A stretch of 64,000 bases of DNA. Origin: Thiomicrorhabdus sp965603495 (lineage in GTDB: Bacteria; Pseudomonadota; Gammaproteobacteria; Thiomicrospirales; Thiomicrospiraceae). How positions within the stretch are numbered: position 1 is the first letter of the stretch; every line of letters starts with the position of its first letter. A program made the translations under genes and the position numbers. The notes below the pieces were generated by a model. The model did not search any database. It was not told where the DNA came from and saw only the letters and a program-made list of their open reading frames with translations. Positions 25,508 through 34,096 of the stretch are shown in pieces. The stretch is from assembly GCA_965603495.1 (NCBI GenBank), contig CBFDDF010000004.1, positions 139,075 through 203,074 on the forward strand. The letters run 5' to 3'.

Positions 25508-28081
25508 ATGAGTTATACCGTTCTTGCCCGTAAGTGGCGTCCTAAAAAGTTTTCGGAATTAGTCGGGCAAACCCATGTCATGCAGGCCTTAGCAAACGCA
25601 TTGGATCAGCAGCGTCTTCATCATGCTTATTTGTTTACCGGTACGCGTGGCGTGGGTAAAACCACCATTGCACGTATCTTCTCGAAAGCCTTAAATTGTG
25701 AAGAGGGTATCTCCTCAACGCCTTGTGGTGTTTGCGATACCTGTCGTTCGATTGATGAAGGGCGTTTTATCGATCTAATTGAGGTCGATGCGGCTTCGAA
25801 GACCAAGGTCGATGATACGCGTGAGATTCTGGATAACGTCCAGTTTGCCCCTACACAAGGGCGCTATAAAGTCTATTTGATTGATGAAGTGCATATGTTG
25901 TCTAAAAGCAGTTTTAACGCTTTGTTAAAGACGCTTGAAGAGCCACCTGAGCACGTTAAGTTTTTATTGGCGACCACCGATCCGCATAAGTTACCGATTA
26001 CGGTATTGTCACGTTGCTTGCAGTTCAATTTGATGCGTTTGACTCAGTTACAAATTCAAACCCATTTAGAATTCATTATGGAACAAGAAGGCTTACCGTT
26101 TGAAAGCAATGCACTTGCTTTAATTGCCAAGGGGGCGGATGGTTCTGCTCGAGATGCCTTGAGTCTGTTAGACCAAGCGATTGCTTATGGCGCAGGTGAG
26201 GTGCTGTTTCAACCGGTGCAAACCATGTTGGGTTTGGTTGATCAACAATATAGTTTGGCAATTTTGCAGGCGCTAGCGGCGAATGATCCGGAATTGGTTA
26301 AGCAAGCAGTTCAACAGTTAGCCAGTATGGGAGTCGATTACCAGGCGTTATTATCGCAGTTGATTGAAACCTTACATGCGCTGTCTTATTACCAAGTGTT
26401 TGGTGATAACGCATCCTCTATGAGTGTGCCTGATGATGTTCTCATGTCACTTGCAGCACAGATTTCTCCTGAAAGAGTTCAGTTGCTGTATCAGATAGCG
26501 CTCCTGGCAAAACAGGACATGCAGCTTGCACCGGATATTCGAATTGGGTTTGAAATGGCTTTGATTCGTATGTTGGCTTTTCAACCGGCTAGTAAAGGTT
26601 ATGCACCAGAACCGTCAGCGAATCAAGAAACACCATTAAACAGTGTTGGCCATGGTAACTCTCAGCAGTCTGCTGCTCGTCCGCAAATGGTGGCAACGGC
26701 GCCAGGAGATATCAATCAACAGACCTCTAGCGATTCTGAAGCCGAAAATGCTTTAGCAGGCTTGGCAACAGCGCGATCCTTAGTCGGTAAAAAAATCGTT
26801 CCGCGGACAGACTTCATTAGGGAAGAAGAGCAAGTCACACCCTATGCGGAGTCGGATGCAGCAGAGGAATCTGTTCAAAGTGAACAAGTCTCTGCCGCAG
26901 TGACTCAATCTCAAGCGACGGTAGATGGTTCGCCTATGATGGCTCAGAGTGTTGATGAGTCAACAGGAGGTTCCGTTGAAGGTTCATTCGAACAGGTTCA
27001 TACACAACAACAGGACGTTGCTGAACAATCAGCACCGCCTTGGAACCAAGAAACCTCTGGTCAATCAGATGAACAATACCCTGAAGGTTTTTTTGGCGAG
27101 GGCTTCGCTCCACAGAGTACAGGGTATTCTGAACAGATGCCTATTGCTCAGCCGGAGGGGATTCAAATGCCTCAACAGGCATCGCAGTCTAATAGTGTTA
27201 GTGGTGGTGCTCATATTTCAAGTTCGGATCATCTCGCAAAAATTAAAGAGAGGTTGAAACAACCGCTGGGAAAGCCAAATAAAGCAACATCAAGCCAGGC
27301 CGGTTTTAGCCAGGATAATGTTGCTGAAACTCAAGATCAATTAAATCAGCAGAGATTAGAGCAATCACAGTCTGCTGAGAGAGCTCCGAGTCAGTCGGTT
27401 CTCCAAGATGATTTACTTCAATCTAGTGGTTTGTCGGCGGTTTCACCAGCTAAAGACCTGTCCTCGACAAACCAGAAACTTTCGCCTGCCATGACCGCAT
27501 TGAATCAGTTACAGGCAATGCAGCAATCATCGACTGACACAAGCGCTTCACTGTCGTCTTTCGTTGAGGATGCTCAAGGTGCTGCAATGGATACTCAGCA
27601 AGCCTGGGTCGGACCTGATGAAGGTCAAGTTGAGTCAGAGTCCATATCGCCTGAGGTCTTGGCGAACGAACTTCGTGAAGATTTTGGTGAGATTCGTTAC
27701 GATACGAGCATTGAAAACTGGTTAGAGATTATTAAACAATTGTCTTTAAAGGGGATGGCTGCAGAAGTTGCACGCAATTCAGTATTGGTTGAGTTTTCAG
27801 AAATCTATATGGCGGTGAGTATCGATCCGACACAAGATTATTCAAATCAAGAAGCCGCACTGTCTCAGTTTGCGGAGGGCGTTAAAACGCGTTTCGGTCA
27901 AACGATGGTTTTGGAATTTGTGACGGTCAACGAGCATTTTACGCCCGCTAAACATGCGCAACAGCTCACGGCTGATAAACAGGCTCAAGCAGTACAGTCA
28001 ATCGATCAAGATGTGGTTGTGCAGGCATTTAGCCAACAGTTAGGTATGCAGGTTATTCCTGATAGTATTCAACCTATTTAA
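25508..28081 (+). CDS. dnaX: DNA polymerase III subunit tau (gamma/tau)
   Basis: DnaX is the clamp-loader ATPase of the replicase. I chose the ATG at 25508, which gives the standard N-terminus MSYTVLARKWRPKKF; AAGG lies upstream. Walker A is GTRGVGKTT (about 45-53), the zinc motif CGVCDTC follows (about 73-79), then the Walker B-type DEVHMLSK (about 126) and the sensor LLATTDPHKLP. Domains I-III end near residue 370. A long Gln/Ser-rich linker (about 375-700) precedes the tau-specific C-terminus. An A7 run at codons 428-430 may yield a gamma form (see 26789-26820). It heads the dnaX-ybaB-recR group. Confidence 0.95.
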   Translation: MSYTVLARKWRPKKFSELVGQTHVMQALANALDQQRLHHAYLFTGTRGVGKTTIARIFSKALNCEEGISSTPCGVCDTCRSIDEGRFIDLIEVDAASKTKVDDTREILDNVQFAPTQGRYKVYLIDEVHMLSKSSFNALLKTLEEPPEHVKFLLATTDPHKLPITVLSRCLQFNLMRLTQLQIQTHLEFIMEQEGLPFESNALALIAKGADGSARDALSLLDQAIAYGAGEVLFQPVQTMLGLVDQQYSLAILQALAANDPELVKQAVQQLASMGVDYQALLSQLIETLHALSYYQVFGDNASSMSVPDDVLMSLAAQISPERVQLLYQIALLAKQDMQLAPDIRIGFEMALIRMLAFQPASKGYAPEPSANQETPLNSVGHGNSQQSAARPQMVATAPGDINQQTSSDSEAENALAGLATARSLVGKKIVPRTDFIREEEQVTPYAESDAAEESVQSEQVSAAVTQSQATVDGSPMMAQSVDESTGGSVEGSFEQVHTQQQDVAEQSAPPWNQETSGQSDEQYPEGFFGEGFAPQSTGYSEQMPIAQPEGIQMPQQASQSNSVSGGAHISSSDHLAKIKERLKQPLGKPNKATSSQAGFSQDNVAETQDQLNQQRLEQSQSAERAPSQSVLQDDLLQSSGLSAVSPAKDLSSTNQKLSPAMTALNQLQAMQQSSTDTSASLSSFVEDAQGAAMDTQQAWVGPDEGQVESESISPEVLANELREDFGEIRYDTSIENWLEIIKQLSLKGMAAEVARNSVLVEFSEIYMAVSIDPTQDYSNQEAALSQFAEGVKTRFGQTMVLEFVTVNEHFTPAKHAQQLTADKQAQAVQSIDQDVVVQAFSQQLGMQVIPDSIQPI
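26789..26820 (+). other. Possible gamma-producing slip site in dnaX
   Basis: Seven A residues (26789-26795) cover codons 428, 429 and the first base of 430. This is almost exactly where E. coli dnaX shifts frame (codons 428-430). A shift to the -1 frame gives eight more codons and then TAG at 26818-26820, making a gamma-like protein of about 437 residues. The ribosomal heptamer is T AAA AAA rather than A AAA AAG, so RNA polymerase slippage is an alternative. Confidence 0.45.
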
Positions 28082-28168
28082 GTTAGTATTTACTCAATTT
28101 ACAAGCTGCGTTATATTCAAACGCATGAATAATTAAATTAATCGTCTTTTATGACAAAGGGAAGAGTT

Positions 28169-28498
28169 ATGTTTGGTGGTAAAGGTGGTCTTGGTAATTT
28201 AATGAAGCAAGCGCAAGAGATGCAAAAGAATATGCAAGCTGCGCAAGAAGAAGTTGCCAATATGGAAGTCACGGGAGAATCTGGTGGTGGCATGGTCAAA
28301 GTCGTTATGACAGGTAAGCATGAGTTGATCAAGGTCGATATTGATGAGAGCCTGATGGACGATAAAGAGATGCTTGAAGACTTAGTTGCAGCTGCTGTTA
28401 ATAGTGCTGCGCGTCGTGTTGATGAGATGTCTAAAGATAAAATGGGTGGTTTAACGGAAGGTATGGATCTACCTGCCGGCATGAAGATGCCTTTTTAA
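28169..28498 (+). CDS. ybaB: YbaB/EbfC nucleoid-associated protein
   Basis: This 109-residue DNA-binding protein forms homodimers and is often co-expressed with recR. It has the usual MFGGKGGLGNLMKQAQEMQ start, a long N-terminal helix, central strands (VTGESGGGMVKVVMTGKHELIKVDI) and a C-terminal helix. I chose the ATG at 28169 from family practice and the AAGGGAAG upstream; an in-frame ATG at 28151 lies before it. Its position between dnaX and recR is conserved in gammaproteobacteria. Confidence 0.93.
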   Translation: MFGGKGGLGNLMKQAQEMQKNMQAAQEEVANMEVTGESGGGMVKVVMTGKHELIKVDIDESLMDDKEMLEDLVAAAVNSAARRVDEMSKDKMGGLTEGMDLPAGMKMPF

Positions 28499-28539
28499 TT
28501 GCTGTCTCCTAAACTTAAATCCATGCAGGCGAATGATTC

Positions 28540-29139
28540 GTGAAAAGTCCGTTAATTGAAGAGTTGATAACTGCATTTCGAGTGCTTCCTGGCGTTGGGC
28601 CTAAGTCGGCTCAGCGTATGGCTTACCATCTATTGGAGCGCAATAAAAAAGGCGCTCAGCAATTAGCGACGGTATTGCATAGAGCCGTAGATGAAATCGG
28701 CAATTGCGTTTTATGCCGGACGCTGACGGAGCAAGAAACTTGTAGTATTTGTGCTTCGAATAGTCGACGAGCTTCAGAATTGTGTATTGTGGAAAACCCT
28801 TCAGATATTTCTGTCATAGAGCAGTCAGGTATTTTTAATGGTAAGTATTTCGTTTTGATGGGACATCTGTCGCCAATTGACGGAATCGGTCCTGAGCAAT
28901 TAGGCTTGGATTTACTGGAAAAACGCTTGGCAACTGAATCGATTGAAGAAGTGATTTTAGCAACCAATCCAACTGTTGAAGGAGAGGCGACAGCACACTA
29001 TATTCAACAGATGGCTCGTGCCCATAGTATTAAGGTGTCACGTTTAGCGCAAGGGATTCCAATGGGAGGCGAGTTAGAGTATTTAGACAGTGGTACTTTG
29101 TCACAAGCCTTTTTAGCACGTAACGTGATGGAATCTTAA
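28540..29139 (+). CDS. recR: Recombination protein RecR
   Basis: RecR helps load RecA onto gapped DNA in the RecFOR pathway. The 199-residue protein has an N-terminal helix-hairpin-helix (LPGVGPKSAQRMAYHLL), a C4 zinc finger (CVLCRTLTEQETCSIC) and a TOPRIM domain (LCIVENPSD and VILATNPTVEGEATAHYI). The start is GTG with a weak AGGCGA upstream. It ends before a shared terminator opposite argF. Confidence 0.95.
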   Translation: MKSPLIEELITAFRVLPGVGPKSAQRMAYHLLERNKKGAQQLATVLHRAVDEIGNCVLCRTLTEQETCSICASNSRRASELCIVENPSDISVIEQSGIFNGKYFVLMGHLSPIDGIGPEQLGLDLLEKRLATESIEEVILATNPTVEGEATAHYIQQMARAHSIKVSRLAQGIPMGGELEYLDSGTLSQAFLARNVMES

Positions 29140-29165
29140 ATGAATGTATTTGGTTTTTATAAATG

Positions 29166-29177
29166 ACCAGGCCTGGT
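29166..29177. repeat. Dispersed palindrome copy (exact)
   Basis: Exact ACCAGGCCTGGT between recR and argF, about 50 bp before the terminator and in the recR 3' untranslated region. Confidence 0.85.
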
Positions 29178-29228
29178 AAGAATACGGGTCTAGGTTATTC
29201 ATAATTTATTAAAGAATCCATTAAAAAC

Positions 29229-29266
29229 GCCATAAAAAACCCCGCAATTGCGGGGTTTTTTATGGC
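29229..29266. terminator. Bidirectional terminator between recR and argF
   Basis: A 38-bp perfect palindrome centred on CAATTG: a GC-rich core (CCCCGC/GCGGGG) flanked by A6 and T6 and closed by GCCAT/ATGGC. It serves recR (+) and argF (-). Confidence 0.93.
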
Positions 29267-29286
29267 AAAAAGAAAGGTGCTGGAGT

Positions 29287-30195
29287 CTATATTTTAGACA
29301 TTAAGAACTCTAGCAAGGCTTTCTGTGCATGCAGTCTATTTTCCGCTTCATCCCAAACGACACTCTCCTTAGCATCAATCACTTCGGCAGCAACTTCTTC
29401 ACCACGGTGAGCGGGTAAGCAGTGCATGAAGAGGGCGTCTGGATTAGCCTTTTGCATCACTTGCGCAGTCACTTGATAGTCCGCGAACGCTCTCTCGCGT
29501 AGTTTCTGCTCTTCCTCCTGGCCCATGCTCGCCCACACGTCGGTGGCAATCAAATCAGAGTTTTCAGCGGCATCAAATGCATTACGGACGATTTCAACAC
29601 GACCTTTATGCAAATTCACCAAATCCATATTAGGGTCGTAACCTTCTGGACAAGCAATCCGTAAGTTAAAGTCGTATTGTGCTGCAGCATTGATATAGGA
29701 ATTACACATATTGTTGCCATCACCGACCCAAGTCACGGTTTTGCCTTGAATGCTACCGCGGTGTTCTTGGAAAGTCTGCATGTCTGCTAGTAACTGGCAA
29801 GGATGAAAGTCATCGGTGAGCGCGTTGATGACCGGCACAGAAGAGTACTTGGCAAAAGTCTCAACTATGTCATGGCCAAAGGTTCGAATCATAATACCGT
29901 CAACCATGCTGGAGATAACACGTGCGCTATCTTCGATAGGCTCACCACGTCCAAGTTGGGTGTCATTGGAAGATAAGAAAAGTGCATGCCCGCCCAATTG
30001 TGTCATACCCGTTTCGAATGAGATGCGAGTACGGGTCGAAGACTTTTCAAAAATCATCGCCAGGGTTTGGTTGCTAAGCGGTTCAAAGATCTCGCCTGCT
30101 TTTTGCATCTTTTTTAACTCAATACCGCGTTGCATGATTTGTTGCAGTTCAGCAGGTGTTAAGTCATTTAATGTTAAAAAGTGTCTAACAGTCAT
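29287..30195 (-). CDS. argF: Ornithine carbamoyltransferase
   Basis: ArgF makes citrulline from ornithine and carbamoyl phosphate in arginine synthesis. The 302-residue length is normal. The carbamoyl-phosphate site SSTRTR is at residues 52-57, with HPCQ in the second half of that domain. The ornithine-binding loop contains DVWASMGQE and the catalytic HCLPAHRG. It lies downstream of argD on the same strand with a 78-bp gap, so the two probably form an operon. Confidence 0.95.
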   Translation of the reverse strand: MTVRHFLTLNDLTPAELQQIMQRGIELKKMQKAGEIFEPLSNQTLAMIFEKSSTRTRISFETGMTQLGGHALFLSSNDTQLGRGEPIEDSARVISSMVDGIMIRTFGHDIVETFAKYSSVPVINALTDDFHPCQLLADMQTFQEHRGSIQGKTVTWVGDGNNMCNSYINAAAQYDFNLRIACPEGYDPNMDLVNLHKGRVEIVRNAFDAAENSDLIATDVWASMGQEEEQKLRERAFADYQVTAQVMQKANPDALFMHCLPAHRGEEVAAEVIDAKESVVWDEAENRLHAQKALLEFLMSKI

Positions 30196-30273
30196 AGGTT
30201 CGGTCTTTTATTGGTTTGCATAACGCTTGGAGGTACCGAGCGTTACACTATTAAAATTAATGGATTGAATCGA

Positions 30274-31452
30274 TTATTGATTCAGAAAGTCGATAATCAG
30301 TTGTGAGAGCTCGGACACGAGCTGGTCTGTTTGTTCTTGGCTCATTACAAAACTCGGTAACAAACGCACTGTATCGCCACGTGTGACATTAATTAACAGG
30401 CCTTTTTCTAAGGCGATTTTAACCAATTCACCACAAGGGCGGTCAAGTTGAATGCCGATCATATAGCCTTGGCCACGAATGTCTACAATGCCCGGTTGTT
30501 GTGCCAACTCTGATTTGAATTGATTAAGCAGTAATTCACCTTTTTTGGCAACCGCAGGGATAAAGTTGTGTGTTTTAAGCACTTCAATCACCGCTAGGCC
30601 TGCCGCACACGCTAAAGGATTGCCGCCAAAAGTGGTGCCGTGATTGCCTGGGACTAAAACATCAGTCGCTTTATTGTTGGCAATGCATGCGCCAATCGGC
30701 ACGCCATTGCCAAGCGCTTTAGCGAGTGTTAAAACATCAGGCGTAATATTTTCATGTTGAAAAGCAAACCATTGACCGGTACGACCCATGCCGGTTTGGA
30801 TCTCATCAATCATCAGTAACCAGTTATTGGCATCACAGATTTGTCTGAGTGCATTTAAGTAACCTTTTTGTGGCACGTGAACACCACCTTCGCCTTGAAT
30901 CGGTTCAACTAATATTGCCACAATGTCAGTATTATTCGATAGTGCTTCCACAGCAGCCACGTTATCAAACGGCACGCGAGCGAATCCACCGACTAAAGGT
31001 TGAAAGCCTTCGTGCACTTTCGAGTTACCTGTGGCAGAAAGCGTGGCCATGGTTCGGCCATGAAAGCTGTTTTCCATCACGATGATGGTCGGATTTGCTA
31101 TGTTTTGCTGATTGCCGAATTTTTTAGCAATTTTTATGGCGGCTTCGTTGGCTTCTGCTCCGGAATTACAGAAAAACACCTGTTCCATGCCTGAGAGTTC
31201 AATCAGTTGGTCAGCTAACAACTGCTGATTCTTAATTTGATACAAGTTGGAGGTGTGAATCAGCTGATGACTCTGTTTACAGATGGCTTCTGAAATAAAC
31301 GGGTGAGCATGTCCTAAACTGGTCACTGCAATACCACTGATGGCATCTAAATAAGTTTTACCTTCAGTATCTTGCAAAGTCGAGCCATCGCCTTTTTCAA
31401 AGGTAACTGGCAATCTAGCATAGGTATTCATAATGTGGTTTGACATACTCAT
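30274..31452 (-). CDS. argD: Acetylornithine/succinyldiaminopimelate aminotransferase
   Basis: ArgD converts N-acetylglutamate semialdehyde to N-acetylornithine and often also serves lysine synthesis. The 392-residue protein is a class III PLP aminotransferase: the FCNSGAEANEAAIKIA helix binds cofactor phosphate, MIDEIQTGMGRTG gives the cofactor-contacting Asp, and LAKALGNGVPIGA holds the Schiff-base Lys. TAGGAAAG lies just before the ATG. A promoter and a nested inverted repeat lie in its upstream region (31504-31651), so an RNA-based control is possible. Confidence 0.93.
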   Translation of the reverse strand: MSMSNHIMNTYARLPVTFEKGDGSTLQDTEGKTYLDAISGIAVTSLGHAHPFISEAICKQSHQLIHTSNLYQIKNQQLLADQLIELSGMEQVFFCNSGAEANEAAIKIAKKFGNQQNIANPTIIVMENSFHGRTMATLSATGNSKVHEGFQPLVGGFARVPFDNVAAVEALSNNTDIVAILVEPIQGEGGVHVPQKGYLNALRQICDANNWLLMIDEIQTGMGRTGQWFAFQHENITPDVLTLAKALGNGVPIGACIANNKATDVLVPGNHGTTFGGNPLACAAGLAVIEVLKTHNFIPAVAKKGELLLNQFKSELAQQPGIVDIRGQGYMIGIQLDRPCGELVKIALEKGLLINVTRGDTVRLLPSFVMSQEQTDQLVSELSQLIIDFLNQ

Positions 31453-31503
31453 TCTTTCCTATCACGCCTGTGGCGCAAAAAACTAACACAATGCTTATAA
31501 ACG

Positions 31504-31599
31504 AAAAAAGCAACCGATGAGTTGAGTATTTTTAAATCATCTTACTTTGTAAATCAATAAGTAAGACTTAAAAATGCCACCCAGTGCAGTTGCTTTTTT
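31504..31599 (-). other. Nested inverted repeat in argD leader (possible attenuator or small RNA)
   Basis: Three helices nest inside one another: AAAAAAGCAAC (31504-31514) with GTTGCTTTTTT (31589-31599), ATTTTTAA (31528-31535) with TTAAAAAT (31568-31575), and CTTACTT (31541-31547) with AAGTAAG (31559-31565). On the minus strand the outer 3' arm ends in six T, like an intrinsic terminator, 52 nt before argD. The promoter at 31624-31651 would make the RNA begin about 18 nt before this structure. Confidence 0.5.
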
Positions 31600-31623
31600 G
31601 AATACAAGAGATCCAAAGAAGTG

Positions 31624-31651
31624 ATTTTAGCGAAACAGCAGAAAATATCAA
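31624..31651 (-). promoter_or_regulatory. Probable argD promoter
   Basis: On the minus strand: TTGATA (31651-31646), a 16-bp spacer and TAAAAT (31629-31624). Spacing and -35 match the promoter at 7264-7291. The leader to argD would be about 165 nt. The rest of the argD-ilvE gap (31652-31825) holds a possible plus-strand -10 (TAAAAT, 31780-31785) for ilvE, with no good -35. Confidence 0.55.
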
Positions 31652-31825
31652 GCAATTTTCCTTATTTAGAGTCTGGGTGTAATGGGTTTTAGTGTAGTTT
31701 TTAGGTTGATTTGACGAATAATGGGGTCTTAATGGCTTTTAAGATGATTAAATTTTGGATTAAAGGGTGGGGTTTAGGATAAAATATCGCCCTTATATTT
31801 ATGAATAGATTTGTGGAGTAGTTTA

Positions 31826-32752
31826 ATGCGTACGATGGGTGATAGAGATGGCGTAATCTGGTTAGATGGCGAGATGGTTCCTTGGCGCGAAGCGAAAGTG
31901 CACGTGTTAACCCATACGCTGCATTACGGAATGGGTGTGTTTGAAGGTGTTCGCGCTTATGAAGCTGAGCAAGGTACTGCCATTTTCCGTTTAGACGCGC
32001 ATACCAAACGTCTGACTAACTCTGCAAAAATCATGAATATGCCCATGCCTTATGACAAAGCAACTTTAGATGCTGCACAGTGTGCGGTGGTTCGTGAAAA
32101 TAATCTAAAATCTGCTTACATTCGTCCGATGGCTTTTTATGGCTCGGAAGGTATGGGGTTACGTGCAGATAACCTAAAAACACACGTGATGGTTGCTGCT
32201 TGGGAATGGGGCGCATACATGGGTGAAGAGAATTTAACGCGCGGCATTAAAATTGCAACTTCTTCTTATACGCGTCATCACGTGAATATCACCATGACCA
32301 AGGCAAAGTCTAACGGTTCTTACATGAATTCAATGTTGGCCTTGCAAGAAGCGATTAGCCACGGTTGTGATGAAGCCTTATTGTTGGATGTGGATGGTTA
32401 CGTTGCCGAAGGTTCTGGCGAAAACTTCTTTATGGTCACGGATGGTGTGCTTTATACGCCTGAGCTAACCTGTTGTTTAGATGGGATTACTCGTAAAACA
32501 ATTATGACGTTGGCAAAAGAGATTGGTCTTGAAGTCGTTGAGAAGAAAATTACTCGTGATGAAGTCTATATCGCTGATGAAGCTTTCTTTACCGGGACAG
32601 CCGCTGAAGTGACTCCGATCCGCGAATTGGATAATCGTCCGATTGGTATTGGTTCACGTGGTCCTATTACTGAAAAGCTACAAACGATGTATTTTGATAT
32701 CGTACATGGTCGTTCGCCAGCGCATATGGATTGGTTGACTACTGTCGCTTAA
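31826..32752 (+). CDS. ilvE: Branched-chain amino acid aminotransferase
   Basis: IlvE performs the last step of valine, leucine and isoleucine synthesis. The 308-residue protein is a fold-type IV PLP enzyme: LHYGMGVFEGVRAY at the N-terminus, KAKSNGSYMNSMLALQEA near the catalytic Lys, EGSGENFFMV and FFTGTAAEVTPIRE for phosphate binding. I chose the ATG at 31826, which has GGAG eight bases upstream; the longer frame begins with TTG inside that region. A zinc-finger gene follows 42 bp downstream. Confidence 0.93.
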   Translation: MRTMGDRDGVIWLDGEMVPWREAKVHVLTHTLHYGMGVFEGVRAYEAEQGTAIFRLDAHTKRLTNSAKIMNMPMPYDKATLDAAQCAVVRENNLKSAYIRPMAFYGSEGMGLRADNLKTHVMVAAWEWGAYMGEENLTRGIKIATSSYTRHHVNITMTKAKSNGSYMNSMLALQEAISHGCDEALLLDVDGYVAEGSGENFFMVTDGVLYTPELTCCLDGITRKTIMTLAKEIGLEVVEKKITRDEVYIADEAFFTGTAAEVTPIRELDNRPIGIGSRGPITEKLQTMYFDIVHGRSPAHMDWLTTVA

Positions 32753-32794
32753 ACCCATCGCTTAAATAAGTTTCAAAGAAAGAAGGGAATTGCT

Positions 32795-33001
32795 ATGAGC
32801 GAAAATTCAACGAATTCAAAAACACATTATGAAGTGACTTATGCAGATCTACCTTTGCATTGTCCTACGCAGGATATGAGTCAATGGAACTCTCATCCAA
32901 AAGTATTTTTACCGATTGAACAAACCGGTAAAGCAAAGTGCCCATATTGTGGCGCGGAATATACCTTAAAAGACTTTGATCCAACTCAATCTGGACACTG
33001 A
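32795..33001 (+). CDS. CHCC-type zinc-finger protein
   Basis: This 68-residue protein has the CHCC zinc-finger pattern: Cys in LHCPT, His in NSHPKVFLP, then CPYCGAEY. The fold is related to the mitochondrial complex I accessory subunit NDUFS6 (PF10276 type). Proteobacterial members are small, of unclear function and often next to ilvE. GAAGGGA lies upstream of the ATG. Confidence 0.85.
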   Translation: MSENSTNSKTHYEVTYADLPLHCPTQDMSQWNSHPKVFLPIEQTGKAKCPYCGAEYTLKDFDPTQSGH

Positions 33002-33011
33002 TTTTAAACTG

Positions 33012-33023
33012 ACCATGCCTGGT
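33012..33023. repeat. Dispersed palindrome copy (one mismatch)
   Basis: ACCATGCCTGGT, between the zinc-finger gene and the bidirectional terminator. Confidence 0.7.
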
Positions 33024-33061
33024 AAGTTTAATTTTTAGAAGGCTTTAGAATTAAGATCAGA

Positions 33062-33107
33062 CAATAAAAAAGCCACTTTAAATGCGTTTAAAGTGGCTTT
33101 TTTATTG
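33062..33107. terminator. Bidirectional terminator between zinc-finger gene and lpxL
   Basis: A 21-bp perfect stem with TGCG loop, A-run on one side and T-run on the other, between convergent genes. Confidence 0.93.
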
Positions 33108-33151
33108 GACGCTTGAAAAGTTCATTCAGGACAAAATTGAGCAGTTTGGCG

Positions 33152-34096
33152 TTAATATTTGTTTAAATTCCAACGGTTATGCACCCATAGATATTGGCTT
33201 GGATTGTGACGAATCTCCGCTTCATATAAATGGTGTAAACGTAAGGTATCGGCAGCATCATCTCCAGACGGAAAGTTTTCTAAAGCGGGTAAGAACTCGA
33301 CTTCATATTGATTGTTAGGCAAGCGGCGGGTAAAGGTCGGCACCACCGCGCAGCCGGTTAGCTTGGCTATCTTTGAGGTCGCCGGATTGCTTTTGGTAGC
33401 ATGTCCAAAAAAATCCACTTCAACATGGCCTTTGGCGCGATAGCGTTGATCGGGCAAAAACGTCATGCTTTTACCCGCACGTAAAACTTTTAACATCAAA
33501 CGCGTATTGGCATTGGAAACCGGTTCGACCTTTTGACCATCGCTAAATTCTATAGAGCGGCCTTTGGCAATCAAGTAATCCATTAAAGGATTGTCATGTG
33601 GACGATAAACCGCATGGTAATTAGTCAAAAAAGAGACGAACAGGCCAGTTAATTCCAAGGTGGTGAAGTGTGGTGCAAGAATTAGTACACCTTTACCTTG
33701 TTGCTGGGCTTGCTGTAGGTTTTCTTCACCGATAAAGCTAACCATCTCTCTTTCAAGCGCGTTTGCATGGTTTTTCTTATGGTCTCCCCACCAAACAATC
33801 GTCATTTCCATTAGACTGATACCCAATGATTCAAAATGCGATTTAAGAATAGCTTGTTGCTCCATCGCGGTTTTATCAGGAAAACAGAGTTTAATATTTG
33901 CAAGGGCTAAGCGTCGACGTTTAGTGGAAAGTCTATATAGAATACGGCCGAGGAATTTTCCGACAGGGAACTTCCAGTGGTAAGGCAGGTGGCTGAGTAG
34001 TTTGAGCAAGCCTATTCCTAGCCAAATCCCCCAATATTTAGGGTGTATAAAGTTAGGTTTTGGAGAATTTGACGCAGTTTTAGGCATCGATATCAT
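33152..34096 (-). CDS. lpxL: Lipid A lauroyl-type acyltransferase (LpxL/HtrB family)
   Basis: This late acyltransferase adds a secondary acyl chain to Kdo2-lipid A at the inner membrane. The 314-residue protein has an N-terminal hydrophobic helix (about 22-40) and conserved RRRLALANIKLCFPD. The catalytic HX4-acid motif is in APHFTTLELTG (near residue 142), with FLPDQRYRAKGHVEVDFFGH further on. It may be LpxL or LpxM by substrate, which sequence alone cannot settle. The start overlaps the msbA stop by 17 bases; an ATG at 34087 is an alternative. Confidence 0.85.
   Translation of the reverse strand: MISMPKTASNSPKPNFIHPKYWGIWLGIGLLKLLSHLPYHWKFPVGKFLGRILYRLSTKRRRLALANIKLCFPDKTAMEQQAILKSHFESLGISLMEMTIVWWGDHKKNHANALEREMVSFIGEENLQQAQQQGKGVLILAPHFTTLELTGLFVSFLTNYHAVYRPHDNPLMDYLIAKGRSIEFSDGQKVEPVSNANTRLMLKVLRAGKSMTFLPDQRYRAKGHVEVDFFGHATKSNPATSKIAKLTGCAVVPTFTRRLPNNQYEVEFLPALENFPSGDDAADTLRLHHLYEAEIRHNPSQYLWVHNRWNLNKY

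Noticed and set aside
28138..28482. A minus-strand frame across ybaB
   Set aside because: Antisense shadow of a well-supported small gene.
31601..31825. ARG box (ArgR operator) upstream of argD
   Set aside because: No pair of sites with a convincing fit to the ARG box pattern was seen in the gap.
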